Source: an uncultured Clostridia bacterium
Lineage (GTDB): Bacteria > Bacillota > Clostridia > Lachnospirales > CAG-274
Reading direction: 5' to 3'
Assembly: GCA_910579745.1 (NCBI GenBank)
Contig: CAJTVH010000015.1
Span: forward strand, 1-62,150
DNA length: 62,150 nucleotides
Of this stretch, positions 35,589 to 48,100 are shown one piece after another. The notes under the pieces are model-generated. The model saw only the letters and a program-made list of their open reading frames with translations, did not search any database and was not told where the DNA came from. Each line of letters opens with the position of its first letter. The stretch's first letter is position 1. A program made the position numbers and the translations under genes.

Positions 35589-35720
35589 TTAAGAATTACA
35601 GCATTTTCAAAGTACATATCTCTGACTAATTACTTCCATTTTTCCTTTGGTATATTCATATTTATTTTTATCAGCTATCTATTTGACCGAAATAACAACA
35701 AGAATAGTAAAAAAATGAAA
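35589..35720 (-). pseudogene. Degenerate copy of the nuclease C-terminal tail
   Basis: The DNA aligns over about 130 bases with the 3' end of the nuclease gene (36183-36310), including the stop-codon region and the segment coding KQMAEKNKREYSGT, but the frame is broken by stops. It is a decayed duplicate of the Cys-containing tail. Confidence 0.6.
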
Positions 35721-35752
35721 TCATTCTTTAATATTAATTAAAAAATAATAAA

Positions 35753-35810
35753 ATAAGTCTTTTTTGATATATTTTATATTTAATTAGTAAACTCACCAAA
35801 AAAGACTTAT
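35753..35810 (-). terminator. Terminator-like stem downstream of the 82-residue gene
   Basis: A perfect 14-bp inverted repeat (35753-35766 with 35797-35810) with a 30-nt loop. On the minus strand it is followed by TTTTATTATTTTTT, so it can end the gene at 35874-36122. Confidence 0.55.
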
Positions 35811-35873
35811 GTATTTGAATATCAAAAATAGATATGCAGTAGTTAATTAGTATTTATAAAATTTTCTATATTT

Positions 35874-36122
35874 CTATTTTTTGTCCTTAGTTATATCGTC
35901 ATTCATAAATTCTTCTCTAAGTTCATTTAAAAAAAGTTCAATTTCTTCCTTTGTATGGGTATAATAAAATGACGGCGGCAACCCAAAACATTTAAAACCC
36001 ATATCCCAAACAGAATCCATTTTTTTTAGTTTTCTTCTGAACTTAATCTCTTGTATTACTTCTTTTGATAAATCATTACATTTTTTTATACAGTTTCTTA
36101 AAATATTTGATTGATTCTTCAT
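35874..36122 (-). CDS. Hypothetical protein, 82 residues
   Basis: A charged helical protein with a central aromatic segment (WDMGFKCFGLPPSFYYTHTKEEIELFLNEL). It has no signal peptide or known domain. A weak GAAGTGAG lies before the ATG. It is located 60 bases downstream of the nuclease gene on the same strand and could be the last gene of that unit. The function is not recognised. Confidence 0.5.
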   Translation of the reverse strand: MKNQSNILRNCIKKCNDLSKEVIQEIKFRRKLKKMDSVWDMGFKCFGLPPSFYYTHTKEEIELFLNELREEFMNDDITKDKK

Positions 36123-36182
36123 ATACTCACTTCTTCTTTATTTAGATTTTATTTTTATTACCAATAAAGCATATCCGATGGG

Positions 36183-37244
36183 TTAAGGATTACATCTTTT
36201 GCAGGGACTAAAACCCTGATTAATAACCTCATCTCTTGTTCCGCTGTATTCACGTTTATTTTTTTCTGCCATCTGTTTAACTGATGAACAAGCAGGATAA
36301 TGAAATTTATCTGTATTTGTGTTTAGTATATACGTCAAGTTCTTTTTATTTTCGGCAGAAACAGGATGAGAAGTCTGTTCCGAATTTTGTGTTTCTCCGC
36401 TTACGTAGGTTTTAACTATATCAGATAATTTACTGTTTCCATTGGAATAATCAATATCTATACCGGGCTGAGCATTATACGCATATACACAGAAACAAAT
36501 TCCGGCTCCGTTATCCTCAACGGAGTATCCCTCCATTAAAACTCCGTCTGCAAGCAGATTATCGTTTTCAAATATTGGTGTTACTCTGTATAAAACGTGA
36601 TTATTTGTTTCCTTAACATAATCGGCTGTCATATTTTCAAATGGCAGCATACCATCAATATTTAATGCTCTTGTACCTGTTATTAAATTATATGGGTTAT
36701 CGTTCTCACCTGTAAGCTGATAACCTATTAAATGACATCGGTTATACAAGTATTTGCCGTCTATGTTATCATATTTTACAGTATGCCATCCGCTGGGTTT
36801 GATATTGCCTATACTTCCACGTTCCTGTGCCGGCATTATGTCTTTGCCGATACAAGCATAAGTTACACCGCATCTTCCCAAATCATCAAGTATCTTGTAT
36901 TCCGCAAAAGAAGTTGCCGTTAAATCAGATGAATCAAAAAACGGAACATTATTGTTTACGGTAACATATGGATTGTCTTGATATTTTGGGATACTTGAAA
37001 AATCAAAATTTACCTGTGAAAGTTTAGAATATTCTGTTGTATCTTCCAAGGAAAAACTTTCAATAACCGATGATGTTGTTTCTTCTAAAGATATATCTTC
37101 CGTTAGTGTAGAATTTACTGATATTTCATTTATTATCTCAGTCTGTTCTTGTTTTGTTGTATTACTTTGACAGCCTGTTATAATAAAAGAGATTAAAGTA
37201 CATAAAAAAATAAGCGTCCGCATTTCAGTTTTTATTTTATTCAT
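36183..37244 (-). CDS. Secreted DNA/RNA non-specific endonuclease, lipoprotein
   Basis: 353 residues. The signal peptide has the lipobox FIITGC (C about 25), then a Ser/Thr/Glu-rich linker (to about 85). The NUC domain has GWHTVKYDNIDGKYLYNRCHLIGYQLTG, where NRCH takes the place of the DRGH catalytic motif; the His and the following LIGYQL and NLITGTRALN are as in the EndA/streptodornase group. The C-terminal 50 residues resemble an Ada-like metal-binding tail (FHYPACSSVKQM...PCKRCNP). It probably degrades extracellular DNA at the cell surface. Its start overlaps the upstream gene by 4 bases. Confidence 0.88.
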   Translation of the reverse strand: MNKIKTEMRTLIFLCTLISFIITGCQSNTTKQEQTEIINEISVNSTLTEDISLEETTSSVIESFSLEDTTEYSKLSQVNFDFSSIPKYQDNPYVTVNNNVPFFDSSDLTATSFAEYKILDDLGRCGVTYACIGKDIMPAQERGSIGNIKPSGWHTVKYDNIDGKYLYNRCHLIGYQLTGENDNPYNLITGTRALNIDGMLPFENMTADYVKETNNHVLYRVTPIFENDNLLADGVLMEGYSVEDNGAGICFCVYAYNAQPGIDIDYSNGNSKLSDIVKTYVSGETQNSEQTSHPVSAENKKNLTYILNTNTDKFHYPACSSVKQMAEKNKREYSGTRDEVINQGFSPCKRCNP

Positions 37245-37642
37245 ATTAGAAATTCCTCTCTTGTAATTTTGTCGTGAGATGTTCCGGCAAAATCAATACT
37301 GCTTTCTAAATGAAAAGAAGTTAAAAAGTCTGTATTAAATTTTTTATCAAACGGATAACTTCTGTTCCAGCGATAAATAATGATAGTATTAATTTTGTCA
37401 ATATGCTTTTCAAAATCAGCGTTTTCTACAAAACAGTAATCATCTTTTTGACATTTCTCTAAAAAATCATTACACTTAATAACATTTCGGTTTGCGAAAA
37501 TATCAGCGGAAAAATCATTAATATAAAGGTTTGCTGAACCTATTATCTCAAAAATATTATCAATTATTGTACTATCTCTGCTTTGCCTGCGGTTATTGAA
37601 CATTAAGCCGTTATTGTCGTCTAAACAAATAATAATTTTCAT
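37241..37642 (-). CDS. Conserved element protein paired with the nuclease
   Basis: 133 residues beginning MKIIICLDDNNGLMFNNRRQSRD and containing FLEKCQKDDYCFVEN and FAGTSHDKIT, a family I recognise from clostridial integrative elements, where it precedes the secreted nuclease. It is sometimes labelled ribonuclease Z, but no metallo-beta-lactamase motif is visible. It is cytoplasmic and overlaps the nuclease start by 4 bases. The function is unknown; a regulatory or immunity role would be speculation. Confidence 0.7.
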   Translation of the reverse strand: MKIIICLDDNNGLMFNNRRQSRDSTIIDNIFEIIGSANLYINDFSADIFANRNVIKCNDFLEKCQKDDYCFVENADFEKHIDKINTIIIYRWNRSYPFDKKFNTDFLTSFHLESSIDFAGTSHDKITREEFLI

Positions 37643-37720
37643 TTTTACACCTTTTTATAACATATTTGCTTGATTTAGAAATTATTTTAAAATTTATATA
37701 TCATAACAATAAAAATTATG

Positions 37721-37755
37721 CTTAATATATTAAGTATAGTCAATATATTAAGTAT
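37721..37755. promoter_or_regulatory. Repeated operator-like sequence before the XRE gene
   Basis: AATATATTAAGTAT occurs twice (37724-37737 and 37742-37755, 18 bases apart). The first copy is part of the perfect palindrome CTTAATATATTAAG (37721-37734). It is located between the divergent units and just upstream of a likely TATATT box, fitting an autoregulated repressor site. Confidence 0.5.
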
Positions 37756-37781
37756 GCTATATTATTTAAGGGTGATACAAA

Positions 37782-37985
37782 ATGATTTCATATAAGCCTT
37801 TTTATGAAACTCTTTTTAAAAAAAACTTAACTGAATACCATCTTATCTTCAAAGAAGGCATTTCCTCAAATACCCTCCAACGTATGAGAAAAGGTATGCC
37901 TATTACAACAAAAACTTTAGACACCCTGTGTTTTATTTTAGACTGTGAAGTTTCTGATATATTATATCACGATAAAACACAATAA
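37782..37985 (+). CDS. XRE-family HTH regulator (Cro/C1 type)
   Basis: 67 residues consisting almost wholly of one helix-turn-helix (YHLIFKEGISSNTLQRMRKGMPITTKTLDTLCFILDCEVSDIL). AAGGGTGAT precedes the ATG. It is divergent from the nuclease unit and has repeated palindromic sequences in front of its own start, so it probably represses itself and perhaps its neighbour. Confidence 0.8.
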   Translation: MISYKPFYETLFKKNLTEYHLIFKEGISSNTLQRMRKGMPITTKTLDTLCFILDCEVSDILYHDKTQ

Positions 37986-38386
37986 AATATCTTATGATAT
38001 TAATTTTTATATTCTAAATGATTTTTCTGTTTTTAGTTTCTCTCACTTAAAATAATTCTTTTTGTCCGAACATACAATAACCTTTATTATACCTCCTTTA
38101 TTTTTATGTTAATTTTTATAATTTTAACTTTAAACTGTTTAGAAGATAAAACAACTCAAAGTTAAACTATTTTTTAATAAGTAAAGCAAGCAGGAAAGCC
38201 TGTTTTAAAAAAGTACAAATTTATTAAAAAATTTTCAAGATTTAAAAAACCCACTTTTATTATACATAATATTATATAAATAAGCAAGAACATTATATAA
38301 AGTTTGAGTATTTTATACAATCCTATCTATGAATAAATCCTTTTTAAAAAGGCGTACAATATTGAAAAAATGGTGTAATTTAGAAA
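37986..38386. other. Non-coding stretch between the XRE gene and the resolvase
   Basis: About 400 AT-rich bases. No reading frame with coding character, no strong terminator and no recognised repeat were seen. Confidence 0.4.
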
Positions 38387-38980
38387 TTAGGTGTTTTTGA
38401 ATTTTCTTGCTCTGTAAAAGAAAGTAGTCATAGGCATATTGCAGGCTTTTGCGGCTTGTTCAACCGATAACTCCTTGTTTATCCATTTTTTGTAAACTAA
38501 CATAAAATTAGGCGGCAGTTCTTTAGGGGGTCTGCCAAATTTAACACCTTTAGCCTTTGCGGCAGCTATTCCCTCAGCTTGTCTTTGCTTTATATTATCT
38601 CTTTCACTTTCAGCGACAAAACTTAAAACCTGCAATACAATATCACTTAAAAAAGTCCCCATTAAATCCTTGCCCCGTCTTGTGTCAAGTACAGGCATAT
38701 CAATAACAAAAATATCAGCTTTTTTTATTTTTGTTATTATTCTCCATTGTTCAAGGATTTCAGAATAGTTTCTTCCAAGTCGGTCAATACTTTTAATTAT
38801 TATTAAATCATTTTCTTTTATATGTTTAAGCATTCTTTTGTATTGTTTTCTCTCAAAGTCTTTTCCGCTTTGTTTATCCATATAGATGTTTTTTTCAGGA
38901 ACATTATACTCATTTAAAGCAATAAGCTGTCTGTCTTCGTTCTGTTCCTTTGTGGAAACTCTAATATATCCATACATCAT
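38387..38980 (-). CDS. Small serine recombinase (resolvase/invertase)
   Basis: 197 residues. The catalytic domain begins MYGYIRVSTKEQNEDRQ with the nucleophile Ser in RVST, plus SIDRLGRNYSEI and AESERDNIKQRQAEGI. A C-terminal Hin-like HTH (SVEQAAKACNMPMTTFFYRARKF) follows. AGGAGGG precedes the start. Short enzymes of this kind resolve multimers or invert segments; a site was not identified. It lies next to the giant helicase gene but in its own unit. Confidence 0.9.
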   Translation of the reverse strand: MMYGYIRVSTKEQNEDRQLIALNEYNVPEKNIYMDKQSGKDFERKQYKRMLKHIKENDLIIIKSIDRLGRNYSEILEQWRIITKIKKADIFVIDMPVLDTRRGKDLMGTFLSDIVLQVLSFVAESERDNIKQRQAEGIAAAKAKGVKFGRPPKELPPNFMLVYKKWINKELSVEQAAKACNMPMTTFFYRARKFKNT

Positions 38981-39124
38981 AAATTAAAATCCCTCCTATA
39001 TATGAACAGGCATTCCTGCAATATTTATTATAAAATAAAAAGACTTCTATATATAATCCCCAAATAGAATTGTAAAATACAGAAGTCTTTTTGTTTATTT
39101 TAACAATAAATTCATATAAAATTA

Positions 39125-42100
39125 TTAAAGTTCAATATTTCTGTTGTTTTTTTCTCCAAATTTTTCCTCTGATGTCTTTTCTTTTTCTTCTGAAACCTCT
39201 TTGTTATCCATTGATAGTTCTAAATTAAGGAATTTAAGCCGGGATTCTTTCTCCCTAAGTTCAGAAAGCTGAGAAAAAGGCTTATCAACTTCAAGTTTGG
39301 CTAACCTTAAATTGTTGTTTACTTCCTCAAGTTTATTTTTTAAGTTATGACATTTTTGAGGAAGATTATCCAAAGCATTATCAATTCTTGTAATATTGCC
39401 AAATATGTCATTGCCTATTTCAATAGTATAAGAAATATTATTTTTCAATATAATGTTATAACAGGTTTTGAAACTATCAAAAGATGCAGACATATCAAAA
39501 CCTTTATACCTGCCGATGGGTTTTTCTTTTTCACCCTGTTTAAGTTTGCGGCAGCTTTCAAGAAATGCTGTTCCGGCTGCTTTTTTATCAGTATAGATTT
39601 TTCCGTCAACAGTCATTTCTGAAAATGTATCTGTATAATTATTTTTTGCGATAGAAATATCTTTTTCAATTCCTTTGATTCTTTCTGTAAGATTTTGTAT
39701 TTCTTCAGGATAAGTTTTAGTTATTTTTACTTGTAAATCACGCTTATTGTCTTGATATGAACCAAAAATTGTCCTTAATCTTATAACTTCAATATCAAGA
39801 TTCATCTTTTCTTCTATTTTAGGATTTCCTGCCGCTAAAGCCTTAATTTGTGCGTAACTCAATACACTTTCGTCTATATCCTCAGCACTTCTTGCGGGAG
39901 ATTTATCCGTCATAATCTGCGAAATGAATCGCTGTTTATTTTCCACCAACTGGAAAATATATGCGTCAAATGTTGATTTTGTAACATAATTAAATATGTC
40001 AACTTCGGCATTTTCATTGCCTTGACGAATTATTCTGCCGTTGCGCTGCTCCAAATCTGAGGGACGATACGGGCAATCTATATGATGCAGTGCTTTTAAC
40101 TTTTTCTGACAATTTGTACCTGTACCCATTTTGCTTGTAGAACCAAGTAAAACTCGTATTTCTCCATTTCTTACTTTTGTAAACAGCGATTGCTTTTGTT
40201 CGTCATTTTTGCAGGAATGAATAAAAGCTATTTCATTTTCAGGTACGCCTTTGCTTATCAGTTTATTTTTAATATCATCATAAACATTGAAAGAACCGTC
40301 ATTTTTTGGTGTTGACTGGTCACAGAAGATTAACTGGGTACTCCTTTCCGGCACAGTATCTTCCCATATTTTATATACATTTTTAACACACTCATTTACT
40401 TTGCTGTTTTCATAATCCGGCAGCATTTCATTCATAAGCCGCTGGTCTAATGCCAGTTTACGTCCGTCGTTAGTTATTCGGAGCATATTATCAACTTCCG
40501 ACGTTACTTGTTTTTTTCTTATTTTGTCTGCTCTTTCCGCAAGTCCGTCAACCATTTCTTTCTGAAAGTCACTTGCCTCTGCCGCTATTGTATGATAGTT
40601 TGCTTTGGGAACAGGCAAATTAAGGCTTTCAGCAGTTTTTATATCCGCTATTTCTTTAAACATATTCATAAGTTCCGGCAAGTTAAAAAATTTTGCAAAA
40701 CGTGTTTTAGTCTGATAACCTTTTCCCTCCGGTGCTAATTCAAGAGAAAGCTGTGTTTCACCAAAACAGCTTGCCCACGCATCAAAATTGTTTAATCCTT
40801 TTGCTTTTAATAAATCTCGCTGTAAATAACTTTGCATTATATATAATTCAGACATTGAATTACTTATTGGCGTTCCTGTGGCAAAAATGCAGCCTTTTGA
40901 GCCTGTTAATTCGTCTAAGTATTGACATTTCATAGCCAAATCTTCTGCTCTTTGTGATGCGCTTGATGCGTTTATTCCCGCTATATTTCTGCCCATTTTT
41001 GTATTAAAAAACTTATTTTTAAAAATATGAGCCTCGTCAACGTATAGCCTGTCAATTCCAAGTTCCTCGAATGTGATTGTTGTATCACGTTTACTGTCAT
41101 TATTGAGTTTTTCAAGTTTAGTTTCAAGATTTCTTTTGGTTGATTCAAGCTGTTTTACGGTAAACTCCTGACCTGCTTCCGCTTTTGCACTTTCAATAAA
41201 GTCAATTGTTTCGTCAATTTCATTTTGAATATAATCAATTTGCCGTTCCTGTGACAAAGGTATTTTTTCAAGCTGTGTATGAGAAATAATTATTGCGTCA
41301 TAATTTCCTGTTGCGATTCTTGAGCAAAATCTTTCTCTGTTTTCCTTTGAAAAATCTTTTTCGCTTGGGAGAAGAATATTTGCAGTCGGATAAAGCTGTA
41401 AAAATTCATTTGCCACTTGATTTATAATATGTTTAGGAACAACAAGCATTGATTTTGTGCAAAGACCAAGTCTTTTGCTTTCCATCGCACTTGCCACCAT
41501 CTCGAATGTTTTCCCGGCACCCATAGTATGTGCGAGGAGAGTATTTCCGCCGTATAAAGTGTGTGCTATTGCGTCAACCTGATGTTTTCCAAGGGTTATT
41601 TCGGGATTTATGCCGCCGAATGTAATATGAGAACCGTCATATTCACGAGGTCTTATGGAATTAAAATTGTCATTGTAAATTCGGCATAAATCTTCTGTTC
41701 TTTCCGGGTCATTAAAAATCCATTCTTCAAATTTATTTTTGATAATATTTTGTTTTTCCTGTGCGAGTAATGTTTCTTTTTGATTTAAAACAGCCTTTTT
41801 CTTGCCTTCCGCATCTTCAACATAGTCCATAACTTTGACAGGTTTCATATTAAGGGTTTCCTCAATAATTTTATATGCGTTCATTCTTTTTGTGCCGTAA
41901 GTTTGTGTAACATTTAAGTTGTTTCTGTCCGCAACCTTGTTGCTTATTCCATAAGTTGCTGTATGCTGGTCATAAGAAAGAGATATTGTACTGCGATTCC
42001 CTCTTGAACCGCTTTCAAATGGATTTCCTGATTTCCAAGGATAATCGGAACGGCAAGTATTAGCAGTTCCAAGCAATTCATACATAAACTGCTCATAATA

Positions 42101-45100
42101 TTTTGCCGGAACCCAAACCGAACCAAGCTGTACAGAAATTTCAGACGGACTTAGATCCGGCGGAATTACTTCTGTAAGTGATGAAACATTTATTTCATAT
42201 TCGGGATTTTCTTTTGCGTAAAATTTTGCAGTTTCAAGTTTTTCACGTATATTGCCTGACAAGTATTCGTCTGCGTTTTCGTATTCCTTTGTTCGGGGAT
42301 TTTTAAAGATTACACCTTTTAAATCCTCTATTATTTCTTCTTTTTCCTTTCCGCATAACTGTGACATAAAATCCAAGTCAACCTTTGCTCTTTCCGATAT
42401 TGAAACAATTAACGCCTCACTTGATGTGTCAACGTGTTCAACAGGTACATAAGGAATAATTGTACGCTTTGTAAAAATATCGGCTTTTCCTATAAATTCT
42501 CCTTTATCGTTTATATTTTCAAGAGAAAGCAAAAGAGCCGATGTATCATCTTCACGAAAAACAGATTTATTATTTTTATCTGATAATAAGCCGAATTTAT
42601 TTGTGAAATTATTATATCTTACATTAAGAACAGCTTGAAGTTTCTTTAATTCATTATCATCGCAAAATTCCTTTTGAGCATTAATTAAATTCCTCAGTGA
42701 TTCAGAAATATTAACCATAAGTTTTATTTTTTCGGTTTTTATTTTGTTGAAGTTCTTTTCTATCATATTTTCATTTTCACGAAAATATATTTTGCCGTCA
42801 ATAACCGCATAACAGAAATTACGGTAATTTTGCGGAATAATATTTGAGTTTTGCGGTTTTTCCTGCTCATCGTCAATAACAAGTTCACTTTCGGCAATTT
42901 TACCTTTTATTTTGCTTACAGCACTATTTAAAATTTCCGAAAAATCTTTATCAGCAAAGCCTTTGCAAACCGCTTTAGGTCCGTAAGCGCCCGTTACCGT
43001 TATCATTTCTCCGCATATCATTTCCGGGTGTTCAACAAAATAATTATTAATCATAATGCCATTTTTATCTTCTGACAGGTTTACCCAACCTGGTATTGGC
43101 TCTTTTGTGAAATCTGAAATACGGTCTTTTTTCTGTAAAAATACAATATCGTAAAATGTTGCGTCTGTTCCGGCATTTGCCTTGAATGCTTCGTTTGGAA
43201 GTCTTACAGCGCCTAATAAATCGGCTCTTTCAGCAAGATATTTTCTTACTGAACTGTCTTTTTTATCAAGAGTTCCTTTGCTTGTTATAAAGGCAATAAC
43301 TCCTCCGGGTTTAATTTTATCAAGTGATTTTTGAAAGAAAAAATCGTGAATAAGGGCGCTGCTTTTAAAATTATTATCATTGACACGATAATCTCCGAAA
43401 GGAACATTACCGATTGCGGCATCAAAAAAATTGCTTTGAAAATTCGTCTTTTCAAAGCCTTTGATTTGTATATTCGATTTTGGATAAAGCAGTTTTGCTA
43501 TTCTTCCGCTTATGCTGTCTAATTCTACTCCGTAAAGTTTTGTTTTGTCTGATAAATTTTCCGGCATACAGCCGAAGAAATTACCAATTCCCATTGATGG
43601 CTCTAATATTCTGCCTCCTTTAAACCCTAAGTTTTCCAAGCCTTTATATATTGCCTTTATAACTGTCGGCGAAGTGTAATGTGCATTTAAAACACTTGAG
43701 CGTGCAGAAGTATATTCTTCTTCAGTAAGAAGTTCTTTTAATTCTCCGTATTTTTCAAGCCAGTTAGACTTTCTTTCGTCAAAAACGTCCGGCAGTCCTC
43801 CCCAGCCAATATATTTTGAAAGTATTTCCTGTTCTTCAGGAGTTGCCTGTCTGTTTTCGTTTTCAATGGTTATAAGTGTTTTTACAGCGTTAATATTGTT
43901 TCTGTATTTTTCGTTTGGTGTTCCAACTCCTAATTGGTCATTGGTTATTCTAAAATTTTCTGCATTGACAATTTTGCTTTGAGGTATATTTTTTTCTTCT
44001 TTTACAGACTTGTTTATATTGCCAAGATATTCACCCAACGACGCTAAATTTTGTCTGCTGACATTTTCCGTTGTTATATATCGAATATTATCCGAAGTAT
44101 ATTTTATGGAAATGCCGACTTCACCGGGATAAATTCCTTGCAGAGATGTAACCTCAACTTCTTTGTCCTTATAAATAAACTTATCACCAAGAGTAATTTC
44201 ATTTGCTTTTATATGTTTTTCTTTGGCACTGTTTTCGCTTTTATCGCTTGTCAAGTCTATATTGATGGCAAGCTGCTGAACATTTTTATCAATAATTTTT
44301 TCATTTGCTCTTGATACAAGTGTGAAATTGTGCTTTCTAATAAATTCTTCAGCACCGCCTATAAATGAAAATGAGGGAGTATTAGAATTTTTATCAATAT
44401 TTTCAAAATTCATTATAAAGCCTATATTTTTTACTTCCCAATTTGTACCGTCATAGGCTATTATATCTCCAGCTCTAAGCTCAGCAGGTTTTTCATTATT
44501 ATTCTCATTTCTATCTATATTGTCGGTTGTTTTTTCAATATCATTTTTAATAAACTGATGATGTTCATTTTCAGTACCTTTTTCCACTTGTATCTCACTT
44601 TGTCTTATTTCATCCTCTGTTCCAATATATTCAAAACCGTTTCTGTTAAGCGACGAAATTGTTTGCCCTGATTTACTTATTTTGTTTTGCAATTTCTTAT
44701 CCGAATAAGTTTGAAAACTTATCATATCGCTGTCAATATCTGTTATAACACTATATTCAGCCGGAAATTCAATTTCTTTGCCGTTTGTACCGATTAAAAC
44801 AATGGGTGAAAGATTTACAACATCGCCGATTTTAAGACTTTCAGCGTTTATTTTACTGCCATTTTCAAAATTTTGTTTTGATTCTTTTTGGGAATTTTTT
44901 ATTTCTGTTTCCGTTCCGATATATTCAAAACCTTTTCGGGCAATATTTGAAATTGTTTCTCCCATTCTGCCGCTTACATTTTGTAAATTTATATCCGAAT
45001 ATGTTTGAATATCTATAATACCATCTTGAATATCTCTTATAACACCGTATTCGGATGGCAATACAGTTTTTTCATTTGTAATCCTATTGTTCCAAATAAT

Positions 45101-48100
45101 ATCGGGAAGTTTTATAACATCACCGATTTTAAGGTTTTCGGCGGTCATTTTTGGGGGAATATCCTTATCGGCAGTATTTTCATTTAAGTAATTGTTAAAC
45201 TCCGATATTATATCTTTAAGATTGTTGTTAAAATATTTTTTGTTTATATTCTCAAATCCGCCGTATCCTGATTTAAAAGTAACATCATCAAAAAGACTCT
45301 TTTTTAAAACATTGTCCTTGTTTTCCGTCATTCTTGAACCTGTTCTGGTTATAATGCGTCTTTCTTCATTGCTGAAATTATGATTTGCCAATATTTTATC
45401 AACAGCGTTAATGATATTTTGCGGCTGAAAATTATCCTCTTTTTCAACAACTTCATCATCTATAATGTAATTGTCTAATGTATTCAGATAATCTTTTGTT
45501 TCTTCCTCTGTTTCAAATGTTTTGACTGTTCCGTCTTCATCAAAATAATAATCGTTATTTTCGTTATCCCAAACCGCAAAGTTTTCTCCGTCACTGTAAG
45601 CGTCTGATGTTTGAGTGATTTCATAACGATATTTATTTTCATTTTCAACTGTTTCACTGTTTAAAACCGTTTCTAAATCTTGTTTTGGCGGTTCGATATG
45701 AAATTTTACATTTCCTGATTTTATATAATTTTCTGCTTTTTCTGCACTGTCAAATGAAAATTCAAAATCCTGAGGAATACCTAAACCCTTTGAAACTTTG
45801 CCCGCAGCTTTGAAAGTCCCATCATTATTCCTTGATACTTTTTGGCTTGAAAAATAATTTGCTCCTGCGTCTGCAATCATCGGAATAGGCGTATCGTCTA
45901 AATAAATTGTCTGACCGTTTTCAAGAGCCTTAACAATATCGGATTTTTCAGTTTTCGGCTGCTCCTTATCATTGATGTTTTTATTTATTATAGGATATTT
46001 TTTCTTGAAGTTTTCAAATATTCTTGTTTCTTCTTCTGTTAAAGCTGTATTTTTTTCCAGAACCGGAATTAAATTTTCTAAAACAAATTTCGCTTTTTCA
46101 ATTGAATCTTCACTTCTGTAAGGATTTCTCTCGATTTGATAATTACAAAATGATTTGATATGATAGATGATTGAACTGCCGTCATCTTCTATACAGTCAC
46201 CTATATCAAACCTTCCGTCATACTCAAAATTATCACCATTTATAAGTGTTTGAATAGTAAAACTGGTTTTATCATATCCGCCGTCATACTCTATTGACAT
46301 TTTTTTATCAAGATACTTAAATATTGAGTTTGCTAAAGCAAAAGGTATGTTTGAATTGCTCTCATTATCATTTTTTATAAAATTATCTAAACAGTGATTT
46401 TCTGTATAATCAATATCAACCATAACTTTATTGGCATTTTCTTGAATATCAGATTTTTCGTTCTCATTTTTTTGAATTTCAAATTCTCTTTTTCTGTCAA
46501 TAAGAGTTTCAAACAAAGCATTTGCCAAAACGGGGTGAACATTGTAAATATATTCTCTTGTCAGGTCTTTTCCCGGTTCGTTGCTTTGGTATGGAAAACG
46601 GTATTTTAAACTTTCTTCTTTGCTTTTTTTGCTGTATCTTCCGTCATAATTAGATACATTTCTTGCGACAACATACATAGCTCTTTCAAGTGAAAATTCT
46701 TTTAAAATGCTGTCGGCAAAAGCGTCGCTGTCAAAAATATTATCATTGTGAAAATTGCCGTAATTGTCTGAAATGAAATTTCTGCACCTTATGTTTTCAT
46801 TGTGGCTTTCACGCCATAAATCAAATTCGCCTTTTTCTCTTACATTTTCAATGCTGTCTTTGTAAAGAGGGGGCGTTGCGGTAATTTGTAAATCAGTTTT
46901 TTCCGCTCTTAATAAATCGTTCCAGTTTTTTAAATTATACTTTTCAAAATCCTCGTCAAACATTTTTAATGTACTTATGCCATATTCTTTTTGCATTTTA
47001 TCCGCAAAACTTCTTCCTGCCTTGTCATAATCAGATGCAATAAAACAGTTATCTTTACTTATTCCATAATCTTCAGCAGTTTTTAAAACAACTTTATCTT
47101 TAAGCCCTGCCATTGATACAAGAAGAAAATCTTTTGCCGTTTCTTTGTCCATATCGTAGAAACTCATTAAGTCTATTGCACTTTCAAAAAATACCGCTTT
47201 TTTAGGAATTTCCTTGCCAAAATAAAAAGAAAAGCCGTTGCCTTTTTGCTCCGTTGTCTGCTCATAGCGTTTTGGAGAAGTTCCGCTTATTTCAGCGCCG
47301 CTTATATTTCCATCTTTGTCAAAGATTTTGAATACTGCATTTCCTTTTATATCCTGTCCGATTTTATCTTTTTTCAAAAAATCGTTTATTGTTTCGTCTG
47401 AAATACCTCGTATTTCGTGCAGATATTCCATTACTTTGTTTTTGTCGTTAGTTAGCTCATTTGGGAAAGGGTTATGCTCATTTTGAACGCTGTTATTTGC
47501 CGTTATTTCGCTTTCAGGCGGCTTTTTAACATCAGACCGCATATTTATTGCTTTATTGTTTAAATCAACACTGTGACCGTTAAAAGCAAGTAATTCTGTA
47601 ACCGCATTCTGAAAATCCATATTGTAATATTTCATACAAAAATCAAGAGCGTTGCCGCCTGTATTTTGGCTGTTCCAAAAGAATTTATTTTCTTTTATCC
47701 GCATACTGTCGTGTTCCGGCATTGTATATTCGCTGCCGACACGCTTTAGCTGTTCTCCCCGGCTTTTTAAATAATCAACAAGATTAGTTTTTCTCACTGT
47801 TTCGAGCTGTTCAGCAGTAAAACTGTTTGCGGTCTGAACATTTTTGATAATATCATCGCATTTATCTTTATCAGCACCGCTGAAAGTTAAAGTTATTGTG
47901 TTATCGTCATTATATTTTCCGCTGTACTTGATATTTGCCTTTTCAAATTCCTCTGCCGCTTTTAAAGCAACATCGTTATCAAGTTTTCGATAAGTCTTTT
48001 TTGAAATATATTTAAACGTTGTGTTGCCTATGATATTTGGCTCGTTTCTGACCTCAAAATCGTTTTTAATCTTTTCGGCAGACTTTTCATCAACTTGTTT

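Noticed and set aside
37241..37642. Ribonuclease Z
   Set aside because: The HxHxDH metal-binding motif of that family is absent; the name is probably carried over from automatic annotation.
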